Positions 22,916 to 33,241 of a stretch of 64,000 bases of DNA are shown one piece after another; position 1 is the first letter of the stretch; every line of letters begins with the position of its first letter. The stretch covers positions 992,001 through 1,056,000 of the forward strand of contig NZ_OU343031.1 of the NCBI RefSeq assembly GCF_910593725.1, read 5' to 3'. The stretch is from Candidatus Vallotiella hemipterorum. Lineage in GTDB: Bacteria > Pseudomonadota > Gammaproteobacteria > Burkholderiales > Burkholderiaceae. The translations under genes and the position numbers were made by a program. The notes beneath the pieces were generated by a model. It was not told the DNA's origin. It saw only the letters and a list, made by a program, of their open reading frames with translations, and made no database searches.

Positions 22916-24022
22916 TTGCGGAGTAAACAGCCTGTTTTTAAAGAACATGTTTTTTAATCTAGTAAATGCTAAGTTAATCAGATGCTTTTCATAAATTCCT
23001 TAATTAGTGCCAGAGTAACCCTGGTTTAATAATACTTAAGCATAGCTACAAACCTAAGACTTATTAAGGTCTATGCCTAGTAAAATTCAGTGTTATTTTG
23101 CTATATACTAATTTATGGTGGTGCACCACACATTCTTTGAATTTATACTAAGAATATATAGCTTTCAAGCATAGTATTATTCTATGCTTGCTTAAATCAT
23201 ATAATTATATATACTTCAATTAAAATAGTAGATTAATTTATTAAAATTAAAATTTTTAATCGCCGAGTAGAAAAGTCTCAAGACTACTGTATATACAATG
23301 CTTAGTAAGTAAGAGTAACTTACTGAGCGATTCTCTTCGGAATCTTAAAAAGAAAGCACTGGAGCTATTAATTTTTTAAAAATTTTATGGAAATAAAAGA
23401 TATATTTTATATATATTGTTAATATTTAATCTTTAGTTAAAGTTACTTAACTAAGTTGTTAATTCAATTTAATAATTATTTATAGTTAGAACTGTAAATA
23501 ATTATTAAATTACTCAAATTCCTTTAAGAGAGAATATATACCCTATTATTGTTAATCTTGACAAGATTATATTTTGTATAAGTCTTGCTTGTTTTCTTGC
23601 CTATATACTTTTGTATAGTAATATACTAATTTTAGTTATGGTCAGACTATGGTGTCTCAACCTAGAAAATCTCATGTAAAATTACCCTAGCTTTATAGCT
23701 GCTTAATTTTTAATATTAATCTTTTGGTAAATCTTATAGAAAAATCGAAGTTTGTATAATTATTATTACTATAAATTTTACTAAAAAATTATTTAGAAAA
23801 ATTTATAGTAGTTTATTTATCTTTATTATGAGAAACACTACCTACCCAGGTTAGAGATAGGCACTAAATTTTAGTTATAATCTTATTGTGAACAATAAAA
23901 CACTTTTTTCTTTAAATATTAATATGTAAAGACAAGAATTATCTTTATTCTGTTTTTCTTTATACCATATAAGAAATTAAGTAGAATAAAAACGAGCTTT
24001 ATTTATAAAATATGGTTAATAC
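22916..24022. other. Very A+T-rich gene-free stretch
   Basis: About 1.1 kb of low-complexity A+T-rich DNA with no frame, RNA or readable relic. It is visibly more A+T-rich than the zones that still hold gene ruins, so it may represent older decay. Confidence 0.5.
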
Positions 24023-24098
24023 TGGTGCCGGCTGCAGGACTCGAACCAGCTACCTGTTGATTACAAATCAACTGCTCTACCAGATGAGCTAAGCCGGC
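24023..24098 (-). tRNA. tRNA-Thr (anticodon UGU)
   Basis: The reverse complement begins GCCGGCTTAGCTC, with anticodon arm GTTGA-TTTGTAA-TCAAC (anticodon TGT), T-arm GGTTCGAGTCC and encoded CCA (TGG at 24023-24025). The cloverleaf is complete at 76 nt. It lies just downstream of sspB, 40 bp past its stop, on the same strand. Confidence 0.95.
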
Positions 24099-24137
24099 GT
24101 AAAGCTTGAGTGTACTACATATTAGTATGTAAAAAAA

Positions 24138-24716
24138 TTACTTAATTACTTTAAGATGCCTGCGTCCCCTGTCTTTCTGACTACTACTCACAGTAGATGT
24201 CTCATTTGAATTAAGAAAATGTTTTGCCTGTATTTCTTCAGCATGCTGTAATGACGGGGTCTGTGTCTCTGCAGCTAGCTTATCAGTTTCGGCCCTCTGA
24301 AACCCATCCTTATATAAAATATTCTGTTTCTTCTGTGAGGTTATTGCGCGCAACCGATCTCCTATGAGTGATACAAATGCTGCCGCACCTTGGATCGGCT
24401 GATTTGTATCTCCCTCAAACACCATCCCCCGCCCATTCTCACGCGCATAAATTGACATAATATTAATTATCGGCACTCTAATTTTGTTAGATTTACCAGA
24501 GAAGCGTGCGAGGCATTCAAGCGCGTTATTATCTATTTGTAAATGGCTAGCTGCAGTGCAGCTGATATTCAGAACAATTTTATTGTTACGCACGAACTGC
24601 TGAGGTACGCGTGTATATTGATCGACTTTTACTGTAATGTGTGGTGTAAATCTATTATCTGTGCACCACTCATATAGTGCTCGTAATAAATAAGGCTTAA
24701 TAGAAATCTCTTGCAT
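24138..24716 (-). CDS. sspB: ClpXP protease specificity-enhancing factor SspB
   Basis: SspB binds ssrA-tagged peptides and delivers them to ClpXP. The 192-residue protein has the N-terminal tag-binding fold (about 1-115), with KPYLLRALYEWC, the VPQQFV stretch, LNIS and FSGKSNKIRVP followed by YARENGRGMVF. A low-complexity tail follows and ends in a short basic/hydrophobic end, which in the family contacts ClpX. It lies 96 bp after sspA on the same strand, the usual pair. The tail is more divergent than the core, as is normal. Confidence 0.93.
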   Translation of the reverse strand: MQEISIKPYLLRALYEWCTDNRFTPHITVKVDQYTRVPQQFVRNNKIVLNISCTAASHLQIDNNALECLARFSGKSNKIRVPIINIMSIYARENGRGMVFEGDTNQPIQGAAAFVSLIGDRLRAITSQKKQNILYKDGFQRAETDKLAAETQTPSLQHAEEIQAKHFLNSNETSTVSSSQKDRGRRHLKVIK

Positions 24717-24812
24717 TTTTGTTCCAAAGTGCGCTATGTGTGGCGCTCACCACGCGGGCGCCACATCTGAGGGCCGTTAAATAGAGAACTAAGGACAGAA
24801 GCCGGTTATCGC

Positions 24813-25424
24813 TTAACGACGCATAACCTTTTCGGATGGCGTTAATGCTTCAATATAAGCGGGCCGGCTAAAAATGCGTTCTGCATATTTCATTAGTGGC
24901 AACGCATTTTTAGACAGTTCGATATTATAATGATCTAGGCGCCATAACAATGGCGCAATCGCAACATCGAGCATTGAAAACCCCTCTCCTAACATGTATT
25001 TATTCTTGATGAATATTGGTGTAAGCTGTGTTAGTCGATCTCGGATTCCTACGCGAGCGCGCTCATACGATTTTTCAGCTATCTTACCTTTTTCATTCTC
25101 GAGCACGCCCACGTGGATAAATAACTCTTTCTCAAAATTGAGCAAGAAGAGGCGCGCACGGGCACGCTGAACTGGATCAGCGGGCATCAATTGAGGATGA
25201 GGAAAGCGCTCATCAATATACTCGTTGATGATATTCGATTCGTAGAGGATTAAGTCTCGCTCTACAAGAATTGGTACCTGTCCGTATGGATTCATCGCTG
25301 ATATATCCTCCGGTTTTTTAAAAAGATCTACATCGCGGATCTCAAAATCCATGCCTTTTTCAAACAGCACTAACCGGCAACGCTGGGAGAATGGACAGGT
25401 AGTTCCAGAATACAAAACCATCAT
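24813..25424 (-). CDS. sspA: Stringent starvation protein A
   Basis: An RNA-polymerase-associated protein with a glutathione-S-transferase fold. The 203 residues begin MMVLYSGTTCPFSQRCRLVL (thioredoxin-like domain), with GQVPILVERDLILYESNIIN and then the helical C-terminal domain from about residue 85. The sequence is strikingly close to Burkholderia SspA as I remember it. It is the first gene of the sspA-sspB pair. In Burkholderia petABC lies directly upstream; here that space is non-coding. Confidence 0.95.
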   Translation of the reverse strand: MMVLYSGTTCPFSQRCRLVLFEKGMDFEIRDVDLFKKPEDISAMNPYGQVPILVERDLILYESNIINEYIDERFPHPQLMPADPVQRARARLFLLNFEKELFIHVGVLENEKGKIAEKSYERARVGIRDRLTQLTPIFIKNKYMLGEGFSMLDVAIAPLLWRLDHYNIELSKNALPLMKYAERIFSRPAYIEALTPSEKVMRR

Positions 25425-27329
25425 TTTTACTTTCCTTAAAAAACTAAAGAGTTAGACATAAAGAAACTCGCCCTATACCGCTCTCTTTTATTATCTGATC
25501 TAAAATCGCTAATCGCGTGTTTGCTTGACGAGCATATAAAACCAAGTTTCGTATTTTATGAAACTCTCAGAGAAATAACGGGACTGATTCAGCTATATCA
25601 GCGTTTATTTTATAAACTGATACTAATATCTAGGCAAGGTTAAAGGTCGGCTTGATAAGTACATCATAGTCTATTAGGGCAATTATTCCGATAATAACCT
25701 TGTCAAAAAATTATCAAACTCATAAGCTATATTACTATCATCCTCAGTATCTTTAATTAATTTAGAGCTTTATCATCATATGGTTTTTATAGCACATATA
25801 AGGGTTTTAGAGCTCGGAGTGATACTACGTTATAAGCTATCCAAATCGTAATAAAACATAGGTAAGTAGGTATATCAGTTTATTCCATACCTTTGCATGC
25901 TTTAGCAGATAAAGCTAGGAGTTCAATACACTTAACCACTCCTATGCTAACGCTCATTTGTGTCGAGACAGTAATTATTTACTAACGATGTTTCCGCTGC
26001 ATTATGGCTGGAATACTCACAAACTTTTTTAGCTATTTTAAGCTGCTTTAAGAAAGTGTAGACTAATAGGGGCTAGTATCTTAGCTAGAATATAAAATGT
26101 ATAAGCAGGTCAATCTACCCAATCATGGTTGTATCTAAGAATACAGGCTGGGTACTAAGAAAAAAGAGCACTCAAAAGAGAGTAAAATAGACTCTATGGG
26201 AGGAATTAATAAAAATATGAATAATACATAATAGACCAAACGGAGTCGGGATTAAAGCACCGTAGAGATAATAGATAGTACTAGAAATAATAGAATTACC
26301 CATAATAATAATGCGTTAGAACTTGAGTTCTATACAAACCGATTATTAGCAGAAACTGTAACTAAGCTAATCTTTTTATCTAACTACAAGATCTTAATTT
26401 AATCTGCTTAATTTAGAATAGTTATAACAACATAATCCCTATAGCCGTCTATCGTTAAATACTAAATCGAATAGAATGCAGCGAGTCTACTAGACTTATA
26501 GAGCTTCAGCTAGTGTCTCTCGCATATTCATATGCGTGCTCCAATAATAACAATCGCATAAAACATAAACTAAGAGTGGCAATACATTTTATACAAAGAT
26601 TAAACAAGGTTCTATCTAGCGGAATTTTTTATCACCTAAAACTTAAATAAGCAGTCTTAAATAACGTCTGGCAAGATTTAATCTTATTAAATATATAAAG
26701 TAAATCCTAGTAGCTAATAAATAAAATAGCGAAGAATAGAGCCTTAGTAACTTTATATACTTAATATAATATTTAGCTATATAATATATGATATATTTAA
26801 TTAATATCATTAATATGATCCATTATTATAAATAATCTGTAGGTAGTTTGCTATTATTAGCATAAGCAGAGCTATAACAATTGGATTTAACAAAACATTA
26901 AAGTTTTGAGGTGCAAGTGATGCTTGTTTTAAAAAATCTTTAAAAGAAACCCGATGTTTTTATTAAAAGTCTTTTATAGTAATTTATTTTATAACCTTAA
27001 TAGTATTTCCTGAGCATCATCAATAATTTATAATAGGCTTGTTGGGTTATTAAACAGTGCCTAGCATATCTGATGCTAGTATTACTATCTTGATATGGCA
27101 TAGCTATCTATGGGGCGACCTAAAAGACACCTCACTACACACCTCACCTCTCTCGTAGTAGTCTCGATCTCCCTGAGGCTACTCACTTATAGAAGCTAGG
27201 AGTGAAGGGTCTATTTACAACCTTTAATTGCAAGCTTACATTATAAAATATTTTTTATCAAAGCTTAGCAACACGGGTTCGTATAGTACAATACCCCCTT
27301 GCCTTAATTTTACTAAAAATAGTAATTAA
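25425..27329. other. Decayed zone where petABC and a NIF3-type gene would lie
   Basis: Nearly 1.9 kb with no credible gene. Synteny with Burkholderia predicts the cytochrome bc1 genes petABC and a NIF3-like gene here. I could not align any haem- or Fe-S-binding motif, so their former presence is inference. One 7-bp palindrome-like hairpin lies at 26522-26537. Confidence 0.45.
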
Positions 27330-28215
27330 CATTTCGTAGGGCCTGTTCAGACGCTGCCTTTAATTTGTGTACCCCCTTTGTAGATTTATGGACTTAGAAT
27401 AAATTTCTATTAATAGCCGTAGTCTGCGTGCCTAATATAGCTCCAGTGACTTATCGAGTATTAAATAATGCTGATAAAATTAAAGTTTCCCTGGCTGACG
27501 GACGTATAGCAAACGCGAAAATTAGCGGTCCTAAAAATCACTTTATCTAATTTGCCAATAATCACACTTAGACGGATGCAGAATGCCCGCGCCGGAGATG
27601 TCGTAATAGCGATTGGAAATACGTTTGGGGTTAGTCAAACAGTAATCATCGGTATCATCAGGTCGCTCAGACGTAATCACTTAAGAAGTAACGCGTTCGA
27701 AAACTTTATTCAGACTAATGAACAGATTAATCCAGAAATTCTGGTGTTGCACTAGTTGATGTGAATGGCAGCTTTCTCAGCATTAATACTACTGAAATAT
27801 ATTCACGCAGCGGCTACTCGCTAGGAATAGGTTTGATATTCTAGCATCGACACGGCTAGTAATATGCTCAGGATAGCATCGTGAAGACGGGAACAGTGAT
27901 AGTGGTCGGATTAGTGTTAAGCTTCAAGAAATGAATCTGGGAATCAAAATTATTAGGTTTATGGCAAAATTAAGCACGTCTATTATATCTAGAATGCTAT
28001 AAAGTAGTCCGGCAGATAAAGCTCATATCAATCTGGGCAATATTCTTATGAAAGTCAACAATGAAGATATTATAGATACTTCGAACTTGCTTAGACGTGA
28101 TTGCGTTAATTAAACCGGGATAGTCGCTAAGGTATATAGCATAGGTGGTCCGCAAGAGGAATATCAGTGTAACAATCAGCGATCGCTTATTGCTGCTCAA
28201 GCAGACCTCTAATAG
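27330..28215 (+). pseudogene. Ruined HtrA/DegQ-type periplasmic serine protease
   Basis: The plus strand keeps a long series of HtrA relics: RVLNNADKIKVSLADGRIA near 27460 (the catalytic His of NxHVV is gone), then ITLRRMQNARAGDVVIAIGN, then NAFENFIQTNEQINP, a frameshift inside the GNSGG active-site motif, SGVALVDVNGSFLSINT and SRSGYSLGIGL. PDZ relics follow: GNILMKVNNEDIIDTSNLL near 28040 and ALIKPG near 28105. Catalytic residues and frame are broken. It would have served protein quality control in the envelope. It is convergent with the tatC ruin, as expected from Burkholderia order. Confidence 0.9.
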
Positions 28216-28439
28216 TCTCTTAGCAACAACTAGTATAAATATGTAACTAGATAGAGTTACTATTTCTTATTTTCTTAGCCTTAAAGCTTTTTATTTAGCC
28301 ACCTAGTGACCAATAATTAGATCTCGGTAATGCTAAGTCTAGATACAGATAATTAGTGACTTTACAAAATCAAGAATAGTAAATATCTTACGAAGGAGTT
28401 ATAGGCAAAGATTATAAGCACACTAAAATTAGCTTTTAA

Positions 28440-28690
28440 AGCCTAAGCTAGGCGTATTAATTGATAATTAAACATTAGATACAGTATCTCTGTAATCGGC
28501 ATTGTCGTTTATATAGCTTGTCACCTTCTTTAAGAAAGTTCGCATAAGGGGCCGCGCGTATAATAAAATATACCCTGTATTCAGGTAGCTTTTAGGGCCG
28601 ATAGCAGTCGGTGTAATTTTATTAAAAAACTAGTTAGACATATAAAACACTAAAATGACACGCAGTCCACGAGCTCAAGAAAGTGGTTTT
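28440..28690 (-). pseudogene. tatC: Probable tatC remnant
   Basis: On the minus strand SFLELVDC resembles the TatC start SHLVELRDR, and further on LLYARPLMRTFLKEGDK resembles RLLARPLMENLPKGGK, in the correct order and about the right spacing. The rest cannot be read. TatC is the core of the twin-arginine translocase that exports folded proteins such as the Rieske subunit. Position between htrA and hisE supports the call. Confidence 0.5.
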
Positions 28691-29380
28691 GAAAGGATCT
28701 TTTCTAAAGTTAGAGTCAACTTGCTTAGATCTCGCTCGTTTTTTCTTTGAGCCGATTTTATCTTTTTTACATTGTGCATACCCCTTGCGCCTCTTAAGCA
28801 TACCGTTAAGATTACTACTGATATTCTATATAGATTTCTTCATGAAAAATATTAATGTGCTAAACATACTAATAAAGTAAGACTCAATACTTAATATATT
28901 TAAGATCATTAAGCTCGCTAATTTGGAATACGCGCAGTATACTCGGCTACTAAGATATATATAAAACCTAATTAAATTAATATCGTTATACCACTTAGTG
29001 GTAGCACATTTTTCTATACAAAATAAAATTTAGATGTAAGTATTAAAATTAATTAACTATTATTTGTCTTGCAGGAGGAAGAGCCAGGACATTAGCTTTA
29101 GTATCAGTCTGAAATTATATTCTTTATCACGCAAGAATCTTCTTATTTTTTAGATTACCTAGGCACTGAGCTTAAATAAAATTGCCGGAACAATATTATC
29201 TCCACACATAGATTTTTTATCTAAAATAAAATCTGTTAATTAAATTCGATATACGGTATTAGAATAATAATTCTATATTATAGAATAGCTAAAGATATAA
29301 GCAACTAGGTCCGATATATCGTGCGTAAAACATAACGGAATATATAAAGCAATACTATAAACTTATACTTATTCTATATA
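28691..29380. other. Decayed zone before hisE (tatB/tatA expected)
   Basis: About 0.7 kb of A+T-rich DNA. A basic stretch on the minus strand near 28700-28800 (RRKGYAQCKKDK) could be a TatB tail, but this is weak. No terminator for the his operon is clear. Confidence 0.35.
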
Positions 29381-29797
29381 TTATTCAGTAGCACGTACTG
29401 ATTTGCGCAAGGCTTTCTCTTCGATGCCTGATAGGCCTTCACGACGTTGCAGCTCAGCTAGCACGTTGTTGGGTTTAACCCCATAATACGATAACATAAT
29501 AAGACTATGGAACCATAGATCAGCTACTTCTTTTATCAGATTCTCCCTCGAGTGAGGGAGGTGGGCATCCTTTGCTGCCATCACAACTTCAATAGCCTCT
29601 TCACCAACTTTTTTTAGAATCTCATCAGCGCCTTTATGAAAAAGCTGCGCAACATAAGAAGATTTAGGGTCGCCTCCCTTATGGCTATCGATTATCTTTG
29701 TAAGCCGCATAAAAATATTGTCTTGAGTATAACGTACATCCAACGGGCTACTAGCATTAGTAGCCTTATCTAGTATAGGTTTGGTGTCATAAGTCAT
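29381..29797 (-). CDS. hisE: Phosphoribosyl-ATP pyrophosphatase
   Basis: It hydrolyses PR-ATP to PR-AMP, the second step of histidine synthesis. The 138-residue protein has the MazG-like core: [30 protein letters not shown], and [13 protein letters not shown] with metal-binding acidic residues. About 25 extra N-terminal residues precede the usual start. The ATG overlaps the hisI stop by 4 bp (ATGA), which supports translational coupling and this start. It is the last gene of the his operon. A perfect 7-bp hairpin with 4-nt loop lies at 29543-29560. Confidence 0.95.
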   Translation of the reverse strand: MTYDTKPILDKATNASSPLDVRYTQDNIFMRLTKIIDSHKGGDPKSSYVAQLFHKGADEILKKVGEEAIEVVMAAKDAHLPHSRENLIKEVADLWFHSLIMLSYYGVKPNNVLAELQRREGLSGIEEKALRKSVRATE

Positions 29798-30195
29798 AGA
29801 TAAATACTCTCCGGATCTTTTAAGACAGGATCAATTGATATCCAGTCTCCTTTATTTATAAGTCCTTCAAATTTCCAAAAAAAACACGAATGACGCCCAG
29901 TATGACAAGCAATGTTGGATACCTGCTCTATCTTTAGTAGCACGACATCTTTATCGCAGTCTAGCCGAACTTCGCGCACGTGCTGTAGATGACCGGACAC
30001 TTCGCCCTTGAACCAAAGCTTATTTCGGGAGCGAGAAAAGTAAACAGCTCGCCCTAGCTCAAGCGTTTTGACTAATGCCTCTCGATTCATCCACGCAAAC
30101 ATTAATACGTCGTTGCTCAGCGTTTGCTGTGCTATTACAGGCACTAATCCATTAGTGTCCCACTTTACTTTATCTAACCAGTTTTTTCTGCTCAT
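29794..30195 (-). CDS. hisI: Phosphoribosyl-AMP cyclohydrolase
   Basis: It opens the purine ring of PR-AMP, the third step of histidine synthesis, as a separate protein from HisE. The start at 30195 is chosen because its ATG overlaps the hisF stop (TAATG) and gives the family start; an upstream in-frame ATG at 30219 lies inside hisF. This gives 133 residues. [20 protein letters not shown], the metal residues in [10 protein letters not shown] and the zinc-site [13 protein letters not shown] are all present. Confidence 0.95.
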   Translation of the reverse strand: MSRKNWLDKVKWDTNGLVPVIAQQTLSNDVLMFAWMNREALVKTLELGRAVYFSRSRNKLWFKGEVSGHLQHVREVRLDCDKDVVLLKIEQVSNIACHTGRHSCFFWKFEGLINKGDWISIDPVLKDPESIYL

Positions 30196-30968
30196 TACCG
30201 TCTTATTGGAATACCGCATTTGGCCATAAACTGCTTTGCGTCGCTAATCGTGTATTTACCATAGTGAAAAATGCTGGCAGCTAATACTGCATCCGCATAG
30301 CCATCAGTAATTCCATCAGCTAGATGCTGTAGAGAGCCTACACCACCAGATGCGATAACCGGTACCGGTACTGCGTTCGATACCGTCCGAGTAAGCTCTA
30401 GATCAAATCCACTGTTAGTTCCATCTCGATCCATGCTAGTGAGCAAGATTTCTCCAGCTCCAAATTCCGCCATCTGATAAGCCCATTGTATGGCATCGAG
30501 CCCAGTCGCTTTGCGACCGCTATGTGTAAAGACTTCCCAGCGCAGAGTCTCATGCACAGCGCTGACCCGCTTCGCGTCGATTGCAACGACAATACACTGA
30601 GAACCGTATCGCTCGCTTACCTCACGAACGAACTGTGGATTAGTTACTGCAGTAGAATTTATGCTAACTTTATCGGCACCAGCGTTAAGTAATCGACGTA
30701 CATCATTGATGGTACGCACGCCACCACCAACTGTTAGTGGAATAAATACTTGAGCGGCAACCGACTCAATGATTGGGAGGATTAAATCTCTCTCGTCGGA
30801 GGTTGCGGTAATGTCTAGAAATGTAAGTTCGTCAGCTCTTTGCTCGTCATAGCGCCTTGCGATTTCAACCGGATCACCAGCATCTTTCAGCTTAACAAAA
30901 TTAACGCCTTTAACGACACGTCCCGAAGACACATCAAGACATGGAATAATTCTTTTTGGTAAAGACAT
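30195..30968 (-). CDS. hisF: Imidazole glycerol phosphate synthase, cyclase subunit
   Basis: HisF uses ammonia from HisH to make imidazole glycerol phosphate and AICAR. The TIM-barrel of 257 residues carries catalytic Asp in [14 protein letters not shown] near the N-terminus and in VVAIDAKRV in the middle. Phosphate-binding loops GGGVRT, ASGGVGS and AASIFH are present. It is intact and overlaps hisI by one base at its end. Confidence 0.97.
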   Translation of the reverse strand: MSLPKRIIPCLDVSSGRVVKGVNFVKLKDAGDPVEIARRYDEQRADELTFLDITATSDERDLILPIIESVAAQVFIPLTVGGGVRTINDVRRLLNAGADKVSINSTAVTNPQFVREVSERYGSQCIVVAIDAKRVSAVHETLRWEVFTHSGRKATGLDAIQWAYQMAEFGAGEILLTSMDRDGTNSGFDLELTRTVSNAVPVPVIASGGVGSLQHLADGITDGYADAVLAASIFHYGKYTISDAKQFMAKCGIPIRR

Positions 30969-31004
30969 TAAAGTAAATGCCCAAAAGTAAAATGCATGTG
31001 CATA

Positions 31005-31757
31005 CTACGATAGTAATCTATTGTGATATGCATCGGCAAGATTCTGTGCGGTCATGAAATCGAGCTCTCCAGAATAGATTGATCGCCCACAAATTACCCC
31101 ACAGACGCCGTCATTTTCCACAGCGCATAGCGCATCGATGTCTGTCAAGTTTGACAGACCACCGCTAGCGATTACAGGAATTTTAAGCGCCTGTGCGAGA
31201 CGCACAGTTGCTTGAATATTAATTCCCTGCAGCATGCCATCTCGGCCTATATCGGTATAGATAATTGCTTCAACGCCATAATCTTCAACCTGGCTCGCTA
31301 GATCAACTACCTCGTACTCTGTTATCTTGCTCCAGCCATTTGTAGCTACCTTACCATTCTTTGCGTCTAAACTAACAATAATATGGCCACTGAACATACT
31401 ACATGCATCCCGAAGGAATCTCGGATTTTTCACAGCGGCTGTACCGATAATCACATACGATAATCCATCGTCTAGATACCTCTGGATCGTATTAAGATCT
31501 CGAATCCCGCCACCGAGCTGTATCGGAATTTCACCGCCTATTTCAACAATAATTGATTTAATTGCTTCCTTATTCGTTGGTTCACCAGAAAACGCACCGT
31601 TCAGATCAACTAAATGGAGTCGACGAGCACCGCTATCGACCCAACGGCGAGCCGTAGCTACTGGATCAGCTGAAAAGACCGTTACCTGGTTTATATTGCC
31701 TTGTTTTAGGCGCACACATTGGCCGTTATTCAAATCAATGGCCGGGATGAGCAACAT
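31005..31757 (-). CDS. hisA: ProFAR isomerase
   Basis: HisA opens the ribose of ProFAR by an Amadori rearrangement in histidine synthesis. The 250-residue TIM barrel shows [17 protein letters not shown] with the general-base Asp, LGGGIRD, and the acid Asp in [12 protein letters not shown]. It is homologous to HisF, 36 bp downstream. Two perfect short-loop repeats are embedded: 9 bp with a 2-nt loop at 31140-31159 and 7 bp with a 3-nt loop at 31191-31207. Confidence 0.97.
   Translation of the reverse strand: MLLIPAIDLNNGQCVRLKQGNINQVTVFSADPVATARRWVDSGARRLHLVDLNGAFSGEPTNKEAIKSIIVEIGGEIPIQLGGGIRDLNTIQRYLDDGLSYVIIGTAAVKNPRFLRDACSMFSGHIIVSLDAKNGKVATNGWSKITEYEVVDLASQVEDYGVEAIIYTDIGRDGMLQGINIQATVRLAQALKIPVIASGGLSNLTDIDALCAVENDGVCGVICGRSIYSGELDFMTAQNLADAYHNRLLS
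31140..31159. repeat. 9-bp perfect inverted repeat, 2-nt loop, inside hisA
   Basis: GTCTGTCAA and TTGACAGAC are separated by GT. A second one, CTGTGCG/CGCACAG with loop AGA, follows 32 bp later at 31191-31207. Two in 70 bp of coding DNA is notable. Confidence 0.75.
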
Positions 31758-31890
31758 AATTATAAGGATTTAGTATGGAGTGGAAAATTATTGTACTTAC
31801 ACTAGGTAGTGGTGTAACACTGTATTTTAGTCAGTTCAGTGTGGATTATTAGGCTATTTATAGTGTTTTCTAGTAAAAATTAACATATCA

Positions 31891-32532
31891 TTATGGGTTC
31901 CATGTAATAAAATTATGATATAACTTTAATCCATTTTCTGAGCTTTTTTCAGGATGAAACTGAGTAGCAAAAATATTATTTTGTGCTACCGCAGATGTAA
32001 ACGGTACGCCATACACTGTTTCCCCTACGGAAACAGATATGTTATCAGGCACAGCGTAATAGCTGTGAACAAAATAAAAAAAGCTTTCGTCGGCGATTCC
32101 ATTCCACATTGGGTGAGACTGAGTCTGCCGAACCCGGTTCCAGCCTATATGCGGCACCTTAAAGCGCGAGCCATCGTTTTGACGTTTACCATCCAGTTGA
32201 AAGCGAACACATTTTCCACCTAATACGCCTAGACTTTTTATGTTAGCCTCTTCGCTGTGATCGAAAAGCATTTGCTCACCTATACAGATGCCTAGGACTG
32301 GTTTGGTACGCGTTGCATCTAGCACTGCATTCTGGAGTCCAGAAGTAACTAAGGACGACATGCAATCTCGCATTGCCCCTTGGCCGGGCAGTACCACACG
32401 ATGTGCCGAACGCACTTTGTGCGCAGCGCTAACCACTTCTACATTGGCCTCTGGGGCCACGCGTAATATAGCTTGCCTAACTGATCTTAGATTGCCCATT
32501 CCGTAGTCAACGATCGCTATCGAAGTTTTCAT
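31891..32532 (-). CDS. hisH: Imidazole glycerol phosphate synthase, glutaminase subunit
   Basis: HisH releases ammonia from glutamine for HisF. The 213-residue class I amidotransferase has YGMGNLRSV, the nucleophile Cys in [10 protein letters not shown], and the His-Glu pair in [10 protein letters not shown]. It is intact. A 133-bp non-coding gap separates it from hisA. On its other side, the marC-type gene often found between hisB and hisH in Burkholderia is absent, leaving only 75 bp. Confidence 0.96.
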   Translation of the reverse strand: MKTSIAIVDYGMGNLRSVRQAILRVAPEANVEVVSAAHKVRSAHRVVLPGQGAMRDCMSSLVTSGLQNAVLDATRTKPVLGICIGEQMLFDHSEEANIKSLGVLGGKCVRFQLDGKRQNDGSRFKVPHIGWNRVRQTQSHPMWNGIADESFFYFVHSYYAVPDNISVSVGETVYGVPFTSAVAQNNIFATQFHPEKSSENGLKLYHNFITWNP

Positions 32533-32607
32533 GCTAACCAGCTTTTAGTATATATCCCTTAAAAAATTTAGTCGCCACAGCGGCACCGCGTATACTACGT
32601 CTCTACT

Positions 32608-33195
32608 TTAAAGGCTACCCTTAGTCGATGGTATCTGGCCAACTAAGCGCTCATCGATCTCGATAGCCATTCGCAGCGCCCGACCGAATGCTTTAAATGC
32701 GCTTTCGACTTGGTGATGCGTATTTATGCCACGCAAGTTATCAATATGCAGCGTGGTACCAGCATGATTAACGAAGCCACGGAAAAATTCGATTGTTAGA
32801 TCAACATCAAAGTTACCGATACGTTCTCTAGTAAAGGGGATATGAAAATCTAGTCCTGGTCGTCCGGAAACATCAATGACAACACGGGATAATGATTCAT
32901 CAAGCACTACATACGCGTGACCGTAACGGCGTATGCCTTTGCGGTCAGCGATTGCCATAGCAACAGCTTGGCCTAGCGTAATACCTACATCCTCAACCGT
33001 ATGGTGATCATCGATGTGATAATCACCGAGTGCGTTAATTTCAAGATCAAGAGAGCCATGGCAAGCAATTTGATCTAGCATGTGATCCAGAAATGATACT
33101 CCGGTGCTTAGCTTTTTCTGGCCCGTGCCATCAAGATTAATCTTGACCCGGATCTGCGTTTCGCGTGTGTTTCTCACGACTTCCGCAATACGCAT
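32608..33195 (-). CDS. hisB: Imidazoleglycerol-phosphate dehydratase
   Basis: It dehydrates IGP to imidazole acetol phosphate. This is the monofunctional form without the phosphatase domain, 195 residues from ATG 33195 (start MRIAEVVRN as in Burkholderia; an upstream in-frame ATG at 33237 would add 14 unlikely residues). The manganese-binding repeats [13 protein letters not shown] / [11 protein letters not shown] and [14 protein letters not shown] / [12 protein letters not shown] are complete. Histidinol-phosphate phosphatase must be encoded elsewhere. Confidence 0.96.
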   Translation of the reverse strand: MRIAEVVRNTRETQIRVKINLDGTGQKKLSTGVSFLDHMLDQIACHGSLDLEINALGDYHIDDHHTVEDVGITLGQAVAMAIADRKGIRRYGHAYVVLDESLSRVVIDVSGRPGLDFHIPFTRERIGNFDVDLTIEFFRGFVNHAGTTLHIDNLRGINTHHQVESAFKAFGRALRMAIEIDERLVGQIPSTKGSL

Positions 33196-33241
33196 AGATA
33201 TTCCTGAAAATAGTGGTCTCGATAGTGAGACTAACACGCAA

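Noticed and set aside
27552-27755. 67-codon open frame as a small intact gene
   Set aside because: It is only the longest surviving piece of the htrA ruin; relics continue in other frames on both sides.
28683-28880. 65-codon plus-strand hydrophobic open frame
   Set aside because: It overlaps the tat relic region on the opposite strand, starts without a Shine-Dalgarno, and its hydrophobicity follows from A+T-rich sequence.
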